Shown one piece after another: positions 17,038 through 26,377 of a stretch of 40,998 bases of DNA. Location of the stretch: positions 1 to 40,998 of the forward strand of contig JAKRWE010000006.1 of assembly GCA_024712425.1 (NCBI GenBank), given 5' to 3'. Both the position numbers and the translations under genes were made by a program. The notes beneath the pieces are model-generated. The model did not search any database. It saw only the letters and a program-made list of their open reading frames with translations, and was not told the DNA's origin. This DNA is from Chromatiales bacterium. Lineage in GTDB: Bacteria > Pseudomonadota > Gammaproteobacteria > Chromatiales > Chromatiaceae. The first letter of the stretch is position 1; every line of letters begins with the position of its first letter.

Positions 17038-19047
17038 GTGGAGGGGCTCAATCCACGCCAACGCGAGGCTGTACGCTATCTCGGCGGTCCCAGCCTGGTG
17101 CTTGCCGGCGCCGGTTCCGGCAAGACCCGGGTGATCACCGCCAAGATCGCACACCTCCTGCAACACGCCGGGGTCCAGCCCCGGCATATCCACGCTGTCA
17201 CCTTCACCAACAAGGCGGCGCGCGAGATGAAGGCCCGTGTCGGCCGACTGCTGGCCGACACCAATACCAGCGGCCTGAACATCTCAACCTTCCACACCTT
17301 TGGCCTCAACCTGCTGCGACGCGAGCACAGGGCCGCCGGCCTGCGTCCCGGCTTCAGCATCTTCGACGAACAGGACGTGGAACAACTGCTCAAGGAGTTG
17401 TCCCGGAAGAACGAGGCCGACCGCCAGACACTGCAACAGGCCCGCTGGCAGATATCGGCCTGGAAGAACGAGCTGATCATGCCCGAGACGGCGCTGTCAC
17501 AGGCAGAGGACGACTTCCAGGCCTTCTACGCGGCCCTCTACGGCGCCTACATCGACGCCCTCAGGGCCTACAACGCCCTCGACTTCGACGACCTGATCCT
17601 GCGCCCGGTGCAGCTATTGCGCGAAGATGCCGAACTGCGGGAACGCTGGCAGAACCGCGTGCGCCATCTGCTGGTGGACGAGTACCAGGACACCAATGGC
17701 GCGCAGTATGAACTGGTGCGCCTGCTGGTGGGTGTACAGGCGGCCTTTACCGTGGTCGGCGACGACGACCAGTCCATCTACGCCTGGCGGGGCGCACGAC
17801 CGGAGAACCTGGCACGCCTGCAGGAAGACTTCCCGCAACTGAGGGTGATCAAGCTGGAGCAGAACTATCGCTCCACCGGCCGCATACTGGGTGCCGCCAA
17901 CCGCCTGATCGCCAACAACCCGCACGTGTTCGACAAGCGCCTGTGGAGCGAGCTGGGGCCGGGTGAGCCGATCCGGGTGATCCACTGCCGCGACGAACAG
18001 GCGGAGGCCGAACGCGTGGTCGCCGAGATCGTGCAGCACCGCTTCAACCACGGCGCCGCCTATGCCGACTTCGCCATCCTGTACCGCGGCAACCACCAGG
18101 CACGCCTCTTCGAGAAGGCGCTGCGCACCCACAGCGTACCCTACTTCGTGAGCGGCGGCACCGCGTTTTTCTCGCGCACCGAGATCAAGGACCTGATGGC
18201 CTACCTCCGCCTGCTCAGCAACACTGATGACGACGCGGCCTTCCTGCGAGTGATCAACACACCGCGACGCGAGATCGGTCATGGCACCATTGCAAAACTG
18301 GCTAGCTGGGCCGCCCAGCGCCACGGCTCGCTGTTCGACGCCATCGACGAGTTCGGCCTGCAGGAGCAGCTGGCCAGCCGCCCGCGCAAGCACCTGCAGG
18401 CATTCCGGGAATGGATCACCGGCCTGCAGCAGCTGGCCGCGCACAAGCCCCCCAGCCAGGTGCTCGAACAACTGCTGCGGGATATCGATTACCGTGACTG
18501 GCTGCTGCAGACCAGCACCAGCGACAAGGCCGGCGAGCGGCGCTGGGAGAACGTCACCGACCTGGTGGAATGGCTGGAAACGCTGCAGGCCGACGAACAC
18601 AAGGGGGAGACACTGGGCGAACTGGTCTCGCACCTGTCCCTGATGGATATCCTGGAACGACAGGACGAGGACGAGGCCGGCGACCGCGTGGCCCTGATGA
18701 CCCTGCATGCGGCCAAGGGGCTGGAGTTTCCGGTGGTGTTCCTGGTCGGGGTCGAGGAAGGACTGTTGCCACACCAGACCAGCATCGAGGAGGACAGCCT
18801 GGAGGAGGAGCGCCGCCTCGCCTACGTGGGCATCACCCGCGCGCAGCGGGAACTGCTGATCACCACGGCTGAAAAACGCCGTCGCGCCGGCGAGCTGGTG
18901 CGCTGCGAGCCCAGCCGCTTCCTGCAGGAATTGCCGGCAGAGGATATCCGCTGGGAAGGGCGCGGCGTGGAGGTGAGTGCCGAAGAGCGACAGGAACGCG
19001 GCAGGGCGAGCATCGCCAGCCTGCGGGCGATGCTAAGCAACGGTTGA
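17038..19047 (+). CDS. rep: ATP-dependent DNA helicase Rep
   Basis: UvrD/Rep-family superfamily 1A 3'-5' helicase that helps forks pass protein roadblocks. Starting at GTG 17038 it has 669 residues (E. coli Rep 673). Motifs in order: LVLAGAGSGKTRVITAKIAH (Walker A), HLLVDEYQDTNGAQYEL (Walker B), VVGDDDQSIYAWRGA (III), EQNYRSTGRI (IV), VALMTLHAAKGLEFPVVFL (V) and RRLAYVGITRAQRELLIT (VI). WKNELI and the spacing favour Rep over UvrD. An open frame extends upstream but overlaps the dehydrogenase and is not conserved. Confidence 0.95.
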   Translation: MEGLNPRQREAVRYLGGPSLVLAGAGSGKTRVITAKIAHLLQHAGVQPRHIHAVTFTNKAAREMKARVGRLLADTNTSGLNISTFHTFGLNLLRREHRAAGLRPGFSIFDEQDVEQLLKELSRKNEADRQTLQQARWQISAWKNELIMPETALSQAEDDFQAFYAALYGAYIDALRAYNALDFDDLILRPVQLLREDAELRERWQNRVRHLLVDEYQDTNGAQYELVRLLVGVQAAFTVVGDDDQSIYAWRGARPENLARLQEDFPQLRVIKLEQNYRSTGRILGAANRLIANNPHVFDKRLWSELGPGEPIRVIHCRDEQAEAERVVAEIVQHRFNHGAAYADFAILYRGNHQARLFEKALRTHSVPYFVSGGTAFFSRTEIKDLMAYLRLLSNTDDDAAFLRVINTPRREIGHGTIAKLASWAAQRHGSLFDAIDEFGLQEQLASRPRKHLQAFREWITGLQQLAAHKPPSQVLEQLLRDIDYRDWLLQTSTSDKAGERRWENVTDLVEWLETLQADEHKGETLGELVSHLSLMDILERQDEDEAGDRVALMTLHAAKGLEFPVVFLVGVEEGLLPHQTSIEEDSLEEERRLAYVGITRAQRELLITTAEKRRRAGELVRCEPSRFLQELPAEDIRWEGRGVEVSAEERQERGRASIASLRAMLSNG

Positions 19048-19061
19048 GCTGCCACGAAGGC

Positions 19062-19104
19062 AATCAAGGGCCGGCACTGGCACATGCAGCGCCGGCCCTT
19101 GATT
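19062..19104. terminator. Bidirectional hairpin between rep and cytochrome c
   Basis: A perfect 14-base stem (aatcaagggccggc / gccggcccttgatt) lies between the convergent rep and cytochrome genes. The AAT and ATT flanks give short A/T tails on both strands. Confidence 0.7.
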
Positions 19105-19109
19105 CGAAA

Positions 19110-19592
19110 TCACTTCAGACTCAATACCCAGCTCACCAGCTTTCTGGCTTCAGCATCGGTGACATTGTTCGGCGGCATCGGAATCTGGCCCCAGTTTCCC
19201 GCGCCCCCCGACTGCACCTTGGCGACAAGGCGATCCAGGGCGCCGGCATCACCGGCATACTTGGCGGCCACGTCCTTGTAGGACGGACCCACGACCTTCA
19301 TATCGATCTGGTGGCAGCCCAGGCACCCCTTGGACTGAGCCAGGGCCTTGGCATCGCCACCGGGGGCGGCCGGTGCCGGCGCAGCTGCCGCGGGGGCCGC
19401 TGCGGCAGGCGCGGCCGGGTGGGCCACGTTCACCTGGCCAACGGGCTTGATACGCTCCAGGATGGTGGCATCATCGGCATCGGCCGCAACCGCCGCGCCG
19501 GACACGAACACGGCAGCGAGACCCAGCGCCGCAACGGCACTGCGCGAATAAGGGGACGTACGGAAAAAACGGGCATTCTTCTTTGCTGGCAC
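19110..19592 (-). CDS. Exported class I c-type cytochrome (c5-like)
   Basis: A periplasmic monoheme electron carrier, 160 residues. A signal peptide with an extended, basic N-terminus ends near SGAAVAADADD. ILERIKPVGQVNV, typical of c5-type cytochromes, is followed by an Ala/Pro-rich linker of about 25 residues. The heme site is CLGCH (90-94), and IPMPPNNV supplies the distal Met. The Ala-Pro linker may tether or space the heme domain. It starts at GTG 19592. It lies at one end of the cytochrome block, downstream of the Crp/Fnr gene but separated by repeat B. Confidence 0.88.
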   Translation of the reverse strand: MPAKKNARFFRTSPYSRSAVAALGLAAVFVSGAAVAADADDATILERIKPVGQVNVAHPAAPAAAAPAAAAPAPAAPGGDAKALAQSKGCLGCHQIDMKVVGPSYKDVAAKYAGDAGALDRLVAKVQSGGAGNWGQIPMPPNNVTDAEARKLVSWVLSLK

Positions 19593-19664
19593 GGTAACAC
19601 TCTCCCGGCGAATGAATAGACAAACCGGGTGGATTATACCCGCAAAGCGAAATTAGCGACTATC

Positions 19665-19821
19665 TCTACTTTGTCATATTTACGGCGGGGTAACGTGACT
19701 GCATGTATCACGCCATAAATCCGTCCCTGTAGGCTCGATGGCCGCATCCCTGCGGCCAACGGACACACGCAGCCACGTTACCCCACCTCTGCACCTGAAA
19801 CCGCCAATATGACAAAGCAGA
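19665..19821. repeat. Palindromic dispersed repeat, copy B
   Basis: Outer arms (tctactttgtcatatt and aatatgacaaagcaga) pair with one mismatch; inner 20-base arms at 19687-19706 and 19765-19784 pair with two mismatches. The core, read on the minus strand, is ggccgcagggatgcggcc followed by gagcctacagggacgga. Arms and core match copy A at 51-216. It fills the gap between the Crp/Fnr gene and the cytochrome. Confidence 0.8.
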
Positions 19822-19822
19822 A

Positions 19823-20568
19823 CTATTCGACATCCAGCTGATAGAATTCCCCGATCGCCACCAGTCGATCCAGGTCCAGTATGGCCAGGCGCTGCCGACC
19901 GGCCTCCAGCACACCGTCCTCGCGCAGCTTGCGCATGACCCGGTTGGTATGTACCGGGGTCAGCCCGGTCATGTCGCCCAGCATCTCCTGGGTCAGGGGG
20001 AACGGCATGCTGGACGCGTCTTCCGGCAGCAGCTGCCGGTTACGCTGCCGGAAATACAACTCCGCCACCAGGTAGGCGATACGCTGCTCGGCACTCTTGC
20101 GTCCAAGGCCCAGCATCGCGCTCTGGCAGCTGGCCATGTAACGCGCCTGGATACGCGTGATATGGGCGGCCAGTTCGGAATGCTTCTCCATCATCTCGTG
20201 CAGACCGGCCTGCTTGAAACCGCACAGCATCGAGTTGGTGATTGCCAGCGCGGCATGGTGCATGCCGTGCTCACCCGCCGGCTGTAGCCCAGAAAATCCC
20301 CCGGCAGGGCGATGCGAAGTCCCTGGCGCGCGCCGTCGGAATGGGATCGGTACAGCATCACCCAACCATCGTACAGCGTATACGCCATGTCAGGCGGGTC
20401 GCCCTCTTCATACAGATGACGCCGGGCCGGCAGGTGATACTGGTCGGTACGCCGCGCCTGGGCGTCCTGGATATAGCTCACAGGCACGACCTGGAACAGG
20501 GCGCGCTGCCGGATGGGGCAGACCACACACTGGGTCGGCTGCTGGCGCGGCTCGATGAGCTTGCTCAT
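19823..20568 (-). pseudogene. Crp/Fnr-family transcription regulator, frameshifted
   Basis: The N-terminal part (20568 down to about 20281) has CVVCPIRQRALF and a cyclic-nucleotide-type beta-roll (YHLPARRHLYEEGDPPDMAY). The rest, in another frame, has the long dimer helix and the DNA-binding helix-turn-helix LTQEMLGDMTGLTPVHTNRV. Adding one C/G at about 20280 restores LGYSPAGEHGMHHAALA, so a single base is missing from a G-run. Only two N-terminal cysteines are seen, not the four-Cys set of FNR, so oxygen sensing by an FNR-type cluster is doubtful. It begins three bases after the TlpA gene. It may be intact in the cell if the shift is an assembly error. Confidence 0.85.
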
Positions 20569-20571
20569 GCC

Positions 20572-21252
20572 CTATGTGAAACCCCTGAAGCATTGATGCG
20601 GGTTACAAATCATGTCACAGCCCCCGGGGATTACCATTCGGGTTACCCCTATGTACGAGGAAGGCGCGGCAGGGCCGGGCCAGGAATCCAGCAACGGCTT
20701 TACGAAGTGGTCGAAGGCATACGCATCCATACGCCCGCGGTGGATATAGCGGATATGCCCGTCGCGGTCGATGATCACGGTATAGGGGATGATGCCGGTA
20801 TCGTTGCCCCATTCGCGCATAAGATCTGCGCCCGCCGCCTCGTCGATCACCATGACCGGGTAGTTGATGCCGAGCGTACGCGCTACGTTCTTCAGCTTGC
20901 GCGCCTCGTCCAGGCCGATACCGACCACCTGCAGCCCCCTGGCGCCATACTTGTCCTGATACCCGACAAACTCCGGGATCTCGTACTGGCACGGACTGCA
21001 CCAGCTGGCCCAGAAATTGAGCATGATCACCTTGCCCGACCAGTCCTTCAGCGCCCGCTCCTTGCCGTCCATATCAGGCAAACGAACCGGCTTCAGTTCC
21101 CAGGCGTTGTTGTTCTTCGACGGCAGCGCGAGCCGGGCTGTACGATGGGATCCCTCCCCGGCGGCAGGTGCCACCGGACTGAGCCCGGCGTATGCCGCCA
21201 GCACGAGCGCGGCGACAGCCGGCCGCCGCCAGGCACATACAAGCTGAAACAT
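20572..21252 (-). CDS. TlpA-like periplasmic thiol-disulfide oxidoreductase
   Basis: Thioredoxin-fold protein of 226 residues with an N-terminal signal peptide (AALVLAAYAGLSPVAPAAG). VIMLNFWASWCSPCQYEIPE holds the CxxC active site, and GIIPYTVIIDRDGHIRYIH the cis-Pro loop. Members keep heme-site or other periplasmic cysteines reduced. It is distinct from CcmG at 33539. The last 30 or so residues after LLDSWPG form an unusual tail with three cysteines (GGCDMICNPHQC) not expected in the family. It is transcribed between the PpiC gene and the Crp/Fnr gene. Confidence 0.88.
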   Translation of the reverse strand: MFQLVCAWRRPAVAALVLAAYAGLSPVAPAAGEGSHRTARLALPSKNNNAWELKPVRLPDMDGKERALKDWSGKVIMLNFWASWCSPCQYEIPEFVGYQDKYGARGLQVVGIGLDEARKLKNVARTLGINYPVMVIDEAAGADLMREWGNDTGIIPYTVIIDRDGHIRYIHRGRMDAYAFDHFVKPLLDSWPGPAAPSSYIGVTRMVIPGGCDMICNPHQCFRGFT

Positions 21253-21263
21253 CGGGCTACTCC

Positions 21264-22553
21264 TTATTTTTCGGCGGACTTGCCGGCAAACATTTCCTGG
21301 AGATTCCAGCTCACCTTGTACCTGCCTTCCAGTTCACGCACGTAATCGATCAGCTTGTTGTTCAACAACGCCTGCCGCACTTTGTCGCGCACACCGGCGT
21401 AGGGACGATCCTCGCCCGCCTTGCGTTCCAGGATGGTCACCAGGTAGTAACCCTTCGGGGTCTTGATCACATCGCTCAGTTCGTTGTCCTCGAGCTTGCT
21501 GATGGCCTTTTCGATCTCGGGCATTCCCGTACCCTCGCGCACCCAGCCCATATCACCGTTGTGCGACCGGCCATAGGGATCGATACTGTAGAGACCGGCC
21601 ATGCGGAACAGGCTCTCGCCATTGAGAATGCGTTTGCGAATGGCATTTGCCTGGGCGTAACTGGGCAACACCAGCATACCGATATGACGCCGTTCCGCGA
21701 TATGGGCAATCTCTGGATGCGCCTGGTAATAGTCGCGCAGGGCCTGTTCATCGGCGCTCCATTCCCGCTCCTTCTTCTCCATCAGGAGCGCAGGCAGTCG
21801 CTCGTTGCGATAGCTCTCGACACGGTCGCTGACATCGATGCCCTCATCTGCAGCGCGGTCACTGACAAGGATAAGCTCGCCCAGTTTTGGCAACTGATCC
21901 CGGATCCATTCCGGATTGGGACGCTTGGGCAGGGCCTGGCCCTCGCTCAGATCCGCCAGCGTGATGCGCAGATCGTCACCTTCCATCAATACGGTATCGG
22001 GTGTCATGTTGTCGTTGATGCGATCGTCGTGCATCACCACGTGTCGTTCGCGGACCAGGCTCTCCACCGTCACCTGGCGCACCGCACGATAACGCTTGGC
22101 GATACGCGCCGCCTTCATGGCCGCGAATGCATCCCCGTTCCCCCCAACCGTCTTGCGGATCTCCTCCAGTTCCTCTTCCGGCAGGCTGACGCGGGCTCGC
22201 ATGCGATCCATGTACTCGCGGTACAGCAGGCCCCGGCGGAAATTCTCCACCTCGCGCCGAAAGGCCGGAGACTTATCGAGTCCAAGACGCTCGGCCTCCG
22301 AACGCAGCAGGCGCGAGATCACCAGGCGGCGCAGCAAATCGCCACGCAGGTTGGCCTGGTCCTTGACGTCCATGCTCACGAACTGGGTGGCAAAGGGCGA
22401 GGCCTTTATCGCGGTCTTCAGATCATTGACAGTGACATGGTAGGAGCCCACATCCACCAGGCTCTCGTTGCCCACCTTGGCCGAGGCGGCCCCGGTGACG
22501 GTACTCAACAGCAGCAGCGCGCCGCCAAGCAATCGGATATTACGCTTATTCAT
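21264..22553 (-). CDS. Exported PpiC/parvulin-type peptidyl-prolyl isomerase
   Basis: This 429-residue periplasmic protein starts with a signal peptide (LLGGALLLLSTVTGAASA). A helical SurA/PrsA-like N-terminal region follows, with a parvulin domain at about 290-385: RRHIGMLVLPSYAQANAIRK, GLYSIDPYGRSHNGDMGWV and PKGYYLVTILERK. It starts 133 bases downstream of the heptaheme gene, past a terminator. PpiC-type isomerases occur beside multiheme cytochromes in extracellular electron-transfer loci, so a role in folding that cytochrome is plausible but inferred. It is not the usual surA, which sits with lptD, pdxA and ksgA. Confidence 0.85.
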   Translation of the reverse strand: MNKRNIRLLGGALLLLSTVTGAASAKVGNESLVDVGSYHVTVNDLKTAIKASPFATQFVSMDVKDQANLRGDLLRRLVISRLLRSEAERLGLDKSPAFRREVENFRRGLLYREYMDRMRARVSLPEEELEEIRKTVGGNGDAFAAMKAARIAKRYRAVRQVTVESLVRERHVVMHDDRINDNMTPDTVLMEGDDLRITLADLSEGQALPKRPNPEWIRDQLPKLGELILVSDRAADEGIDVSDRVESYRNERLPALLMEKKEREWSADEQALRDYYQAHPEIAHIAERRHIGMLVLPSYAQANAIRKRILNGESLFRMAGLYSIDPYGRSHNGDMGWVREGTGMPEIEKAISKLEDNELSDVIKTPKGYYLVTILERKAGEDRPYAGVRDKVRQALLNNKLIDYVRELEGRYKVSWNLQEMFAGKSAEK

Positions 22554-22627
22554 ACAGCTTGTGCCTCACGGGCTTGGATTGAAGAAAACACTTTTTCAGC
22601 ATCTTCTTAAATATGTTCGGGCAAAAA

Positions 22628-22653
22628 ACAGGGGGCTTGCGCCCCCTGTTCAA
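22628..22653 (-). terminator. Rho-independent terminator after the heptaheme gene
   Basis: On the minus strand, aacagggggc, a short gcaa-type loop and gccccctgtt are followed by TTTT, immediately after the heptaheme cytochrome stop. It separates that transcript from the PpiC-TlpA-Crp genes that follow. Confidence 0.85.
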
Positions 22654-22686
22654 CTTGCTTTTCGGCCATCCCTGGCCAGCGGAAGA

Positions 22687-25110
22687 TCACTCCTCCGGAA
22701 CTGCGCCACCCAGGTCGGGTGCGTAGGCGTGCATCCATTGCACTGCGGCCTCGAAGTCATTCTGGATCGGCTTGCCTTTCCATTCATGCTTGTCAGCCTC
22801 TTCATCGGCTTCCGGATCGTACTTGGCGATCAGCGGCACACCGGCCTCGTTGGTCACGTGGCAGGCAGCGCACTTCAGCGGGCCGTGAGAGCCATCCGGG
22901 TTGTAGGACGCGGCCTGCGCGTACGTGGTCTTGTCCACGTTAGGCGTGACCGGGTACAGCCCGTGGATGGACTCGTGGCAGCCCTGACAGGCGATGCCCG
23001 CATGACCCTTGGTGTAACGCATCAGGCTGTACTTGCCCGGCTGGTTGATCGGGAAGGCAACGCCCCCCTGACCTTCCACGAACGGCGCGGCGTGACAGTC
23101 GGCGCAGTGCGGCGCACCCGGCGACAGCCAGTAGTCACGACCGTGGGTGGCGGCGCTGTACGGCACGGCGGCAGCACCGGTGGCTCCGGCCGGCAATTTC
23201 AGCGAGGCGATATCCACGGCCGGGTTGGCCGACAGGGGCACCACGTTGATGTCGCCATCCTCGTCCTTGTGCACCAGCGGGCCATTGCCCTTGAGTGCGA
23301 TCACGGCGATATCCGGCACCAGGCGGTCAGCAGCCCAGGTCTTGAGGATCTGGGACTTCCCGGGGGTGTCGTGGCCCTTGGAGTCCAGTACCACCTTCGG
23401 GTCCATCATGGCCTTCAGCTCGTCCATGGAAACGCCGATACCGGCAGCAATCTCTTCCAGTGACTTGTTGCGCAGGGTCTTGCCGGTCTGCAGGAAGGCG
23501 TTGGTCAGGTTGTCACGCTGGTACAGCTCACGCGACAGCTGGTTGTGGCAGTTGGTGCACCACAGCCCCTTGCCGTTACCGATCTGGGCAACATTCTCCT
23601 GCAGCCATTTACCGATGGCGTTCAGGTGCTCCTCGGTCTCCACGCCATCCTTGTCCTTGCCAGGGTTGGAGTGGACGTCACGACCGACATAGCAACCACC
23701 CTTGGCATCGCGGTTGTCCGCGTCCGCATAGGCATTCTTGCCGTCCGGAGTGATCGGATAGCCTTCCATGTTGCCGTCCATGCGGTGTGCCGGGTGGCAT
23801 GCCTGGCAGGAGGCAGAGCGGCCATGCGAATCAGGCAGCGGCGCCTTGGTCTGGTGGACCGTGTGGATGGCCTGGGTCAACGGCGGAATCAGAACGTCCT
23901 TGCCGTTCTTCTTGTGCGTCTTGGACTGCAGCACGCCAATCACGTTGTCCGCGTGGCACTTCTGGCACAGCACCGGGTCACGACCCAGACGGTTGCTCAC
24001 CTCGCGACCGTTCGGGTTGTAGTTCTTGAGGAAATCGGTGCCGTTGTGATCGTCATGCAGTTCCATGATGGAGATGGAGGTTGCCTTCAGATCCGCGATC
24101 CAATCGGATGCACCCAGACCCTTCCAGAACGCGCGCTCCTGCTTGTACAGATTGTACTTGTCGCCGTTCGCCGTCTTGTTGGCGTGGCAGTTGGAGCAGT
24201 TCGGGATATCGATCGGGCTGGTACCCACGAAGCTGATCGGCTTGCCGGAATGCGAATCCAGCACCGGCTTGCCCGAATCGGCATCCACCAGGCTGACCTG
24301 GGCCATCTGGTATGGCTGGATGTCGGATTCGACCAGGGTCAGCGGGTTTTTGGCCGCCACCGTGTCGGTGAACGGGGTCAGCGGCAGACCCAGGGCATCC
24401 CAGATGCCCGGGTTAGTCAGCACGATCGGCACATTGTCCAGCACCGGGGACTTGGTGTAGACGATGGTGCCCTTCTCACCCGAGTAGTGCAGGTGTCCGC
24501 CCTTCATCGGGCTGGGCGCTGCAGCACCGGCGGGACCATTGTCCTGCGGCACCGGGATCTGCAGACCGACCACCAGCTTCTCGCTGTCCTTGCTGGTCCC
24601 TTTCGGGTTGGTGCCCTTCAGATCCTTGTAGACATAGAGATGGGTCCAGTAGGCGTTGGCCACGCTCTCGTTCTTCTCCCACTTGCCGTCACCGTCGACG
24701 TCATAGGGGACGTTCCAGTAGGCCAGCTTGGCCCCCTCGGAGTAGGTGTTGTCGATATGGCCGTAGGCCAGACGCATGCGCTTCTTGCCATCGACCAGCA
24801 CAGTGTGGTCCTTCTCATCGGACTCGACCAGCTCCGGATATTTCTTGGGACCGGTCGCGGTCTTGATGACCTGGCTCTGCACCGAGTTGTATGGCGGCAG
24901 TACGCAGCAGTAGGTGAAATCGAAGCCGGTACAGTGCATGCCCAGCTCATAGTTGACAGTGATGTTGTAGTCGTTCTTCGGCTTTGTCTTGCTCGAAGCA
25001 ACAGCAACACCCTCAGCTCTGGATGCAGGCGCCTTGGCCGTCTGTTGCGGGGCACAGCCCGCAACCGCCACAGCACCAAGCACCGCAAGAGCAATCGCTC
25101 TTCTGTTCAC
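22687..25110 (-). CDS. Seven-heme c-type cytochrome lipoprotein
   Basis: This 807-residue exported lipoprotein has the lipobox AVAVAGC (Cys19). CxxCH heme sites lie at 305-309, 382-386, 435-439, 518-522, 669-673, 708-712 and 747-751. Residues 50-300 carry no heme site but have YELGMHCTGFDFTYCCVLPP with three extra cysteines (60, 68, 69); similar LGMHC...LPPYN segments occur in other uncharacterised multiheme proteins. The C-terminal heme cluster ends in an acidic tail. It is divergent from two diheme cytochromes, and the 313-base spacer is AT-rich. Likely role: electron conduit anchored in the outer (or inner) membrane. No known enzyme family is recognised, and no catalytic motif is evident. 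Confidence 0.9.
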   Translation of the reverse strand: MNRRAIALAVLGAVAVAGCAPQQTAKAPASRAEGVAVASSKTKPKNDYNITVNYELGMHCTGFDFTYCCVLPPYNSVQSQVIKTATGPKKYPELVESDEKDHTVLVDGKKRMRLAYGHIDNTYSEGAKLAYWNVPYDVDGDGKWEKNESVANAYWTHLYVYKDLKGTNPKGTSKDSEKLVVGLQIPVPQDNGPAGAAAPSPMKGGHLHYSGEKGTIVYTKSPVLDNVPIVLTNPGIWDALGLPLTPFTDTVAAKNPLTLVESDIQPYQMAQVSLVDADSGKPVLDSHSGKPISFVGTSPIDIPNCSNCHANKTANGDKYNLYKQERAFWKGLGASDWIADLKATSISIMELHDDHNGTDFLKNYNPNGREVSNRLGRDPVLCQKCHADNVIGVLQSKTHKKNGKDVLIPPLTQAIHTVHQTKAPLPDSHGRSASCQACHPAHRMDGNMEGYPITPDGKNAYADADNRDAKGGCYVGRDVHSNPGKDKDGVETEEHLNAIGKWLQENVAQIGNGKGLWCTNCHNQLSRELYQRDNLTNAFLQTGKTLRNKSLEEIAAGIGVSMDELKAMMDPKVVLDSKGHDTPGKSQILKTWAADRLVPDIAVIALKGNGPLVHKDEDGDINVVPLSANPAVDIASLKLPAGATGAAAVPYSAATHGRDYWLSPGAPHCADCHAAPFVEGQGGVAFPINQPGKYSLMRYTKGHAGIACQGCHESIHGLYPVTPNVDKTTYAQAASYNPDGSHGPLKCAACHVTNEAGVPLIAKYDPEADEEADKHEWKGKPIQNDFEAAVQWMHAYAPDLGGAVPEE

Positions 25111-25423
25111 TTGGGAACCCCCTTGGTAGGTTGTGTTATCAAAAACTCAATGAATACAAAGGCAGTGTTTCATGCCTCCATCCACTGCCGTATTCACTGC
25201 CGGACCTGGTAATTCTTGTGTCCGACAACGGCATGGATGCCGGGAGTTATAGCATTGGGAAAAGCTATTTTCAATTTTTTGCTGTCATGGGTGTCAGTTA
25301 ATATTCTTAACCTGTGTTAAACAACCAACTTTCTATTGATCAATCAGCACCTTAAGCCGCTTGCATGGGGATACGCACGAGACGATAATTGCATGCCGGT
25401 GCGCCATCGGGAACGGGATCGAC
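25111..25423. promoter_or_regulatory. AT-rich divergent intergenic region of the cytochrome genes
   Basis: The 313 bases between the heptaheme gene (minus) and the diheme gene (plus) are clearly more AT-rich than the rest. Symmetric motifs are gttaatattcttaac (25296-25310, GTTAA-N5-TTAAC) and attgatcaat (about 25335-25344), the latter with half of an FNR-like TTGAT. With a Crp/Fnr gene nearby, one of these may be an operator. These are motif observations only; no gene is seen. Confidence 0.4.
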
Positions 25424-26154
25424 ATGAAAACCACGGTATCCATATTACTCGCCGGCATGATCGCAGGGGCATCATGGGCATCGCCACCCGCCACCCAGGC
25501 CCCGGATACCGACGAATACCAGCGCGCCCTGCACCTCACCCCCGACCTGAACAATGGCCGCCGTCTCTACATCAACTGCGTGAGTTGTCACGGACCGGAA
25601 GGCTGGGGCCAGACCAATGGCACCTATCCGCAGATCGCGGGCCAGCTCGCTGGCGTGATCATCAAGCAGCTCGAGGACATACGCCGTGGCAACCGCAGCA
25701 ACCCCATCATGCGCGCCTTCACCTCGCCGCGCGTGCTCGGCGGCGCACAGGAAATCGCAGACGTCGCCGCCTACGCCGCCTCGCTGCCGATGACACCGCA
25801 CAACGGCCAGGGCCGACAGGAACTGGCAACCGAGGGTGCCACCATCTACAAGGACAATTGCGCGGAATGCCACGGCAAGCAGGCACAGGGCGACCCGCAG
25901 GACAGGATTCCGCTGCTGCAGGGCCAGCATTACAACTACCTGAAGCGCCAGTTCGACCACATCCGCAAAGGGCTGCGGCGCAATGCCGACCGCAAGATGA
26001 CCAAACAGATCAAGGGATTCACCCCCCAACAGGAGACCGCGGTACTGAGTTACGTGGCAACCCTGAGCCCCCCGAAGAAAAACTGGCGCCGCCCGGCTGG
26101 GTCAACCCGGACTTCCCGCTCTACCCACGCCCCCCGGCCCCATCTACGCGCTGA
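25424..26154 (+). CDS. Diheme cytochrome c (c4-like), frameshifted near its C-terminus
   Basis: A periplasmic electron carrier with signal peptide (MKTTVSILLAGMIAGASWA) and two cytochrome c domains, with heme sites CVSCH (52-56) and CAECH (146-150). In the sequence as given the frame runs out of the family pattern after TLSPP and would stop only at 26272. One more C in the run at 26068-26073 restores PPEEKLAPPGWVNPDF and a stop at 26154, which is the natural ending. The run-length change suggests a sequencing error or a phase-variable tract. The heme domains are unaffected either way. Confidence 0.85.
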
Positions 26155-26377
26155 ACTGAAGCCACAAATCCCGGTTTCCGGCGTATTCCACGGCCTGCGG
26201 CCGATTGGGCTTAACCTGCATCAATGCATACACTCGACTACCCCTATTTCCAAAAATCGCCCGCCGCAGTAGGATTGGTCGCCCAAAATCACGTTTTTCA
26301 GTCGTATAAAGAGAACCATCCGGGCCGATGCACTACCAAGGGCTTGCCGGATGCCTGACTACACTTGGAGCATAACT

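Noticed and set aside
22687..25110. Octaheme hydroxylamine/nitrite reductase-type enzyme
   Set aside because: Seven CxxCH only, no CxxCK or catalytic motif, and heme spacing and length differ from those families.
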